The translations under genes and the position numbers were made by a program. Under the pieces are notes generated by a model. It was given only the letters and a program-made list of their open reading frames with translations. It was not told where the DNA came from and ran no database searches. 57,826 nucleotides of DNA, taken from NCBI GenBank assembly GCA_910585605.1, contig CAJUFL010000023.1:1-57826 (forward strand). The letters run 5' to 3'. Shown one piece after another: positions 53,508 through 57,826 of the stretch (the first letter of the stretch is position 1; each line of letters begins with the position of its first letter). This DNA is from an uncultured Lachnospiraceae bacterium. Lineage in GTDB: Bacteria > Bacillota > Clostridia > Lachnospirales > Lachnospiraceae.

Positions 53508-56500
53508 TTACTTTTTAATCTGTTGCTTTTTTCCTGCTATTCCTTTTTTCTTAAGCAATTTCTTATATGCACTCAACTTCTTTGCCGGAACTTTTACAGT
53601 AGCACTTTTATTAATATTCTTAAATGCCTTACTTCCTACTTTCCTACTAGTAAGTTCTGTGGTTTTAATAGTGATGGATTTTAACTTCTTACATCCATAA
53701 AAAGCCTGTTTTCCAATCTTGGTTACATTTGCCGGAATAATAATCTTTGTTAATGAAGTGCACTTATAAAATGACCTATCTCCAATGGCAGTTACATTTA
53801 CTCCTATACTTAACTTCTTTAACTTGGTACAACCATAAAATGCACCGTTACCAATACTTATCACATTGCTACCAATAGTAACTTTAGTTATTTTTCTATT
53901 ATTTTTAAATGCATTACTCGCAATACTGGTTACCTTATATTTTTTACTACCATATGTAATTTCTTTTGGTATATTGATTGTTTTACTGGTATTGATTGGT
54001 TTTACATATGACACCGTAGGGACATGATTACCAGTAGATGTTACTCGCACCTCACAATTATTTGACAAATCTCTAATTATTGTACCTAATTCTATGCTTT
54101 GATTTTCCTTGTCTGTTATATTCTTTTCCCATTTCGCATATAGCATAACATTCTGACATACATCACAATTAATTTCATCTATTTTATTTATATATCGTGA
54201 ATCAATATACCATCCCCCAAACTTATAACCTGCCTTGGTTGGAATAGCTAATACAATCTTACCATTTGCAATATTATATGTATTTGGATTACTTATATCA
54301 TTTTTACCGCCATTCAAATTATAAATAATTGTGTATGTTATAGGCTTCAATGTTCCGTTGTTTATTCTATTATCCTTTAATCCATCCAGCATATATCCTT
54401 TGGGTACATTTATTACATCACCTTGCGGGATCAAATCTATTTCTCCTGAAAATGTTCCGTCATAAATATTAATTTTTGCCCTTGACAAAAATATATATGA
54501 CCTACTCTCAATATATAAATCATCTGATTTTATAATATTATTATCTGTCCCAATTATTATATCCTTTTCAGAGTCAATTCCAATCTCAGCCTTAATTACC
54601 CCATGCCGAACAGCAACTTCTCCTTTACCTGCAGCTATACCAATATCTAATTTGACATCAGATTGTGTATGAATACTCGGATTCGTATTTGACGCATCCG
54701 AACTATTTCCAACTATAATTTTTCCAGTTGAATTATTCATAATACCAGCTACAGATAATTCTTTACTTATATGCGATCTTACATCTATATGTCCGCCATC
54801 AAAAAAAATCATTCCATTGGATAGATTACAGATACCGCTGACACCGCCCGAAACATAATTCGCATTACCTATTAACTGGGATTCTATAATGCCATCCACA
54901 ATACTAATGCTGCCTTTAGATGAATTGTTTGCTATTCCTGACACAAGTGCTATATTTTTCTTTGCATTCGATGTAATGTCATGTTGTACATCCACCCGTC
55001 CGCCTGTCATTTCTAACTGAAAATCCGTCTGATTAAGGATACCATATGCTACTGTACTGATTTCAGCATCTATAGATGCTACATCAGCGTTCGTAGAGAT
55101 TTCGATATTTCCTCCTGACATAGAAAGTATTCCATTTTCATTGTTAAAAATACCATACACCTGCTGACTGGCCTTGTCAGCATCTATATTAGAAGAAACC
55201 CAAATCTCGCCTCCATGAAAACTTACATGCCCATAATTATAAATGCCACTCACTATCACTATATTAAGACTGTCTGAACACTCATAATCAATTTGAATCC
55301 GTCCTGCATCAATCGTTAATATTGATCCAGAATTATTACGAATTGCTGAATAATTCTTTGCGCTTGATTTTCCAGTTAATTTAATCAAACCAGAACCAAA
55401 ACTATCCACAATCTTCAAATTACCATTATTTGTTATGACTGACTGCCCTTTTCCTGTAATCGTATGCCCATTTAAATCTAATGTTATATTTGACTGATTA
55501 TCTATTTGGAGAAAATCTGAGTCTAAATGGATGTTATCATTTAATATACACAAACCCTCATTATCATCCCCAATATCAAGCAAATCTTCTTTATCGTTTA
55601 TTATCACATTATCAACCACACAAACCGTACAATACGCAGATGATCCCGTTATATCACTCACCTCAATGACGCATTCACCAATCCCGTTAGCTGTTATAGA
55701 ACCCTCTTGCGAAACTGTAGCAATATTACTATTACTCGTACTCCATGTATATATTTCGTATGTATCGCCTAAATCTGATATAACTGATAAAGAAGAACTA
55801 TCTCCAACATTTAAATATACATTTATACGATCTAACTCTAAACAGGTTTTTTTTAATTCAACTATAACCTCGCATTCTGCCTGCAAACCATTGGAAGAAG
55901 TTGCCTTTACTACAGCTCTTCCTTCTTTTTTTGCCTTTATAGTACCATTTTCATCTACATCAACAATTGAGCTATCTGATGATGTCCAATCAACCATTTT
56001 ATTTGTAGCGTTATCAGGCAAAATATTAACATTCAAAAAATATTGGGTACCAAGATTCATTATTAGGCTGTTTGTCTCAAAACTAATATCTGAAACTTCT
56101 ATTTCTTTTACTCGGAGAATAAGCGGACATCGTGAATTTCCATATGATATAAAAACGTTTTGTTCTCCAATAATTGAATTATCATAATCTGACAGCATAT
56201 ATTGCTCAACTTTGATAAAACCTGTATTTCCATTTTTGTATGTTACTGCTATTGTTGAATCTTCTAAAGTAAAATCTTCACCTTGAAATATTTCAAATAT
56301 ATTTCTTTCATCTGTCAAAGATACAGACTCCGTCTCACTTTCCATATTATTATATAATTGAGGATATGGTATTCCTGAATCTGTATCTATAACCCAAACT
56401 CCATTAAAGTCTAATTTCTCCAAATTTGTTTTGTCAGCAAAAAACTCGCGCTTTAAAGGAATTCCTCGTGTATCTGATGTATAATCAACATTCTCTATTA

Positions 56501-57512
56501 TATCATCAGCATAATAACAATCCTGAATCACACCGGAATAACCTGTTGTTATTGCTGCAATGTTTTCACGTATATATCCATCTCCTTTTAATTCTCCAAG
56601 ACTAAGACATCGTATCACTCTTTCTGCTCCATAAGCCCTTCCTGCAATTCCTCCAACAAAATTTCCATGCATATTAGATTCTCTGCCTGATATACTAATA
56701 TTACTTGTGTTATAACAATCAGTTATTTCTTTACCGATCTCACCAACGATTCCTCCTACATACATGGTATAGTCCGAATCAGATTCAGCTATGATACTTC
56801 CTCCTGAAACATAACATTCAGATATAACACGTCCTCCTCCGGCAATTCCTCCTAAGCACAAAGAACTTCCCCCTTTATAGGAAACATCAGAATTTCTTAT
56901 TCCGATGTTTTCTAATGTTCCGTTACTGCATCCAGTTACAATACCTATATGTACCCCCCTGTAACCTTCTCCTTCAAAACTCACTATTTTTGCATTCTCA
57001 ACAATTATATTATTAATATTTCCACTATTAAAACCTGCTAAAACTCCTATATAACCATATCCTGTCTGGCCGGCAAATAAGCTTCTCTCTCTTACTGTCA
57101 TCTCGCTATTGACAATTTTAATATTATGGATAACACCGTTATTCTTCTTAAACATACCATAATATACATCAGATATATTCTTAGAATCAACATCTACATC
57201 TAAATTCAATCCTATAATTGAAAAACCTTCTCCATCTAATTCACCTGAAAAATCATCAATTAATTCCCATTGATCATCACTGTCAAATTCAATATCATTT
57301 ATCAATTTATAACATGCTGCTGTATCATTCCGTATCAATTTAAGATCATTCACTGTTGAAATCAAATAAGGTTCATCTTCCGTCCCGCTGCCATACAATG
57401 TGATATTTTGAATTTCATTGTCACTTGCATAAGTCAAATGACTACTGAATAAAAGTTGCATAGCAATAGCAATAATAAATAATGTATGTAATATTGTTTT
57501 TTTCAACTTCAT
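53508..57512 (-). CDS. Large secreted surface protein with GLUG, Big_2, beta-helix and BspA-type LRR domains
   Basis: 1334 residues, signal peptide about 1-29 (LTYA-S). In order: five or more GLUG-like repeats (about 125-330, for example VGGIAGRAYG and LGGIAGGGRV); two Big_2 Ig-like domains (about 465-555 and 558-640); a long asparagine-rich region resembling a parallel beta-helix (about 640-1085); a Listeria-Bacteroides (Flg_new) repeat (about 1090-1165, YNLNGGKNDIS to GYKFGGWYID); and BspA-type leucine-rich repeats (about 1190-1300, FYGCTKLKKLSIG, FYKCTSLTKIIIP). It ends in a Lys-rich tail without LPxTG. A probable adhesin or matrix protein. A strong promoter lies upstream. Confidence 0.88.
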   Translation of the reverse strand: MKLKKTILHTLFIIAIAMQLLFSSHLTYASDNEIQNITLYGSGTEDEPYLISTVNDLKLIRNDTAACYKLINDIEFDSDDQWELIDDFSGELDGEGFSIIGLNLDVDVDSKNISDVYYGMFKKNNGVIHNIKIVNSEMTVRERSLFAGQTGYGYIGVLAGFNSGNINNIIVENAKIVSFEGEGYRGVHIGIVTGCSNGTLENIGIRNSDVSYKGGSSLCLGGIAGGGRVISECYVSGGSIIAESDSDYTMYVGGIVGEIGKEITDCYNTSNISISGRESNMHGNFVGGIAGRAYGAERVIRCLSLGELKGDGYIRENIAAITTGYSGVIQDCYYADDIIENVDYTSDTRGIPLKREFFADKTNLEKLDFNGVWVIDTDSGIPYPQLYNNMESETESVSLTDERNIFEIFQGEDFTLEDSTIAVTYKNGNTGFIKVEQYMLSDYDNSIIGEQNVFISYGNSRCPLILRVKEIEVSDISFETNSLIMNLGTQYFLNVNILPDNATNKMVDWTSSDSSIVDVDENGTIKAKKEGRAVVKATSSNGLQAECEVIVELKKTCLELDRINVYLNVGDSSSLSVISDLGDTYEIYTWSTSNSNIATVSQEGSITANGIGECVIEVSDITGSSAYCTVCVVDNVIINDKEDLLDIGDDNEGLCILNDNIHLDSDFLQIDNQSNITLDLNGHTITGKGQSVITNNGNLKIVDSFGSGLIKLTGKSSAKNYSAIRNNSGSILTIDAGRIQIDYECSDSLNIVIVSGIYNYGHVSFHGGEIWVSSNIDADKASQQVYGIFNNENGILSMSGGNIEISTNADVASIDAEISTVAYGILNQTDFQLEMTGGRVDVQHDITSNAKKNIALVSGIANNSSKGSISIVDGIIESQLIGNANYVSGGVSGICNLSNGMIFFDGGHIDVRSHISKELSVAGIMNNSTGKIIVGNSSDASNTNPSIHTQSDVKLDIGIAAGKGEVAVRHGVIKAEIGIDSEKDIIIGTDNNIIKSDDLYIESRSYIFLSRAKINIYDGTFSGEIDLIPQGDVINVPKGYMLDGLKDNRINNGTLKPITYTIIYNLNGGKNDISNPNTYNIANGKIVLAIPTKAGYKFGGWYIDSRYINKIDEINCDVCQNVMLYAKWEKNITDKENQSIELGTIIRDLSNNCEVRVTSTGNHVPTVSYVKPINTSKTINIPKEITYGSKKYKVTSIASNAFKNNRKITKVTIGSNVISIGNGAFYGCTKLKKLSIGVNVTAIGDRSFYKCTSLTKIIIPANVTKIGKQAFYGCKKLKSITIKTTELTSRKVGSKAFKNINKSATVKVPAKKLSAYKKLLKKKGIAGKKQQIKK

Positions 57513-57563
57513 AAATATTTCTCCCTCGTATAATATCTTTCATATAAAAATGTCTTTTTCATA

Positions 57564-57592
57564 ATTATACTTGCTATTCTTTAAACATTCAA
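57564..57592 (-). promoter_or_regulatory. Sigma-A promoter of the BspA-like gene
   Basis: TTGAAT (57587-57592), a 17-base spacer and a perfect TATAAT (57564-57569) on the minus strand, about 50 bases before the start. Confidence 0.7.
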
Positions 57593-57642
57593 GCAAAATA
57601 TACTATCTAATCACTTTTCAATTCTTATTATGAAAAATGCAT

Positions 57643-57685
57643 AAAGCCCCAGCAAATGGCAATCCGTACCACTTATAAGGGGCCT
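57643..57685. other. Intergenic hairpin near the window end
   Basis: A two-stage stem: GCCCC with GGGGC (57646-57650 and 57679-57683) and AAATGG with CCACTT (57654-57659 and 57669-57674, one G-U). No T-run follows. The rest of 57513-57826 has no gene. Could be a regulatory RNA element or the edge of an intergenic repeat. Confidence 0.35.
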
Positions 57686-57826
57686 CATCATAATATTATC
57701 GCCCGATTTCGACAAATTTCTACGCATTCATCTGTTTTGCGAACTTTCCTCTTTCCGTGTTCCGGTCATATTAGTGTTAGCATCTAATTAGTACAAAACA
57801 AAATGAGATATTCCCCTGAAAATATT

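Noticed and set aside
57620..57720. Possible c-di-GMP riboswitch (AAAGCCCC, ATGGC-like strings)
   Set aside because: The order and spacing of conserved bases do not match the known c-di-GMP aptamers. Kept only as an unexplained hairpin.

Overview
The window looks like a chromosomal segment of a spore-forming, anaerobic, low-GC Clostridia, most likely a Lachnospiraceae-type gut bacterium. The evidence is the sporulation genes (spoIIE, yabP, yabQ, spoVT), the oxygen-sensitive enzymes (class III ribonucleotide reductase NrdD, [FeFe]-hydrogenase maturases HydE and HydG), the AGGAGG-type ribosome binding sites, and large secreted proteins carrying Big_2, GLUG and BspA-type repeats. No species is claimed.

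Layout. Bases 1-9.9 kb hold an FtsH protease divergent from CTP synthase (pyrG), a lipoprotein, the general PTS proteins Enzyme I and HPr, and three membrane or unknown proteins. Bases 10.1-14.6 kb are a plus-strand run: a PLP-dependent decarboxylase, a PlsC-type acyltransferase, hydE and hydG. Bases 14.6-23.5 kb hold a c-di-GMP EAL protein with a degenerate GGDEF domain behind a GH25 lipoprotein, a cold-shock gene with a long leader, nrdD with an NrdR-like operator, a cytidylate-kinase-like protein, an ArsB/NhaD-type transporter, and tRNA-Leu and tRNA-Tyr separated by a structured spacer. Bases 23.5-38.2 kb hold a neopullulanase-like GH13 enzyme, then the conserved block spoVT-hup-rqcP-yabP-yabQ-divIC-spoIIE-tilS-hpt-ftsH on the minus strand, a MATE transporter broken in a G7 tract, and a second GH13 enzyme. 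Bases 38.2-42.5 kb encode an AraC regulator and a hybrid histidine kinase upstream of that enzyme.

From about 42.8 kb to the end the window becomes an accessory, rearranged region. It has an acyltransferase, orphan small genes and a 789-base stretch of decayed reading frames. An S41 peptidase has a C-terminus that runs antisense through a LuxR-type helix-turn-helix remnant. An M26-like zinc metalloprotease carries a 33-bp tandem repeat. A broken IS256-family element is fused to the last codons and terminator of a tuf (EF-Tu) gene. A 1334-residue BspA/GLUG/Big_2 surface protein closes the window.

How the genes work together. FtsH, Hpt, TilS, SpoIIE, DivIC, YabP/Q and RqcP form a housekeeping and sporulation cluster. 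The two GH13 enzymes with the AraC regulator and histidine kinase suggest alpha-glucan or oligosaccharide use. The secreted metalloprotease, S41 peptidase and BspA-like protein suggest interaction with host or neighbouring surfaces. The points most worth a second look are the Lys at position 46 of HPr, the tuf-IS256 fusion, the LuxR remnant under the S41 gene, the G7 frameshift in the MATE gene, the NrdR-like box at nrdD, the foldable tRNA spacer, a possible C-rich small RNA beside ftsH, and a family of related palindromic terminators.
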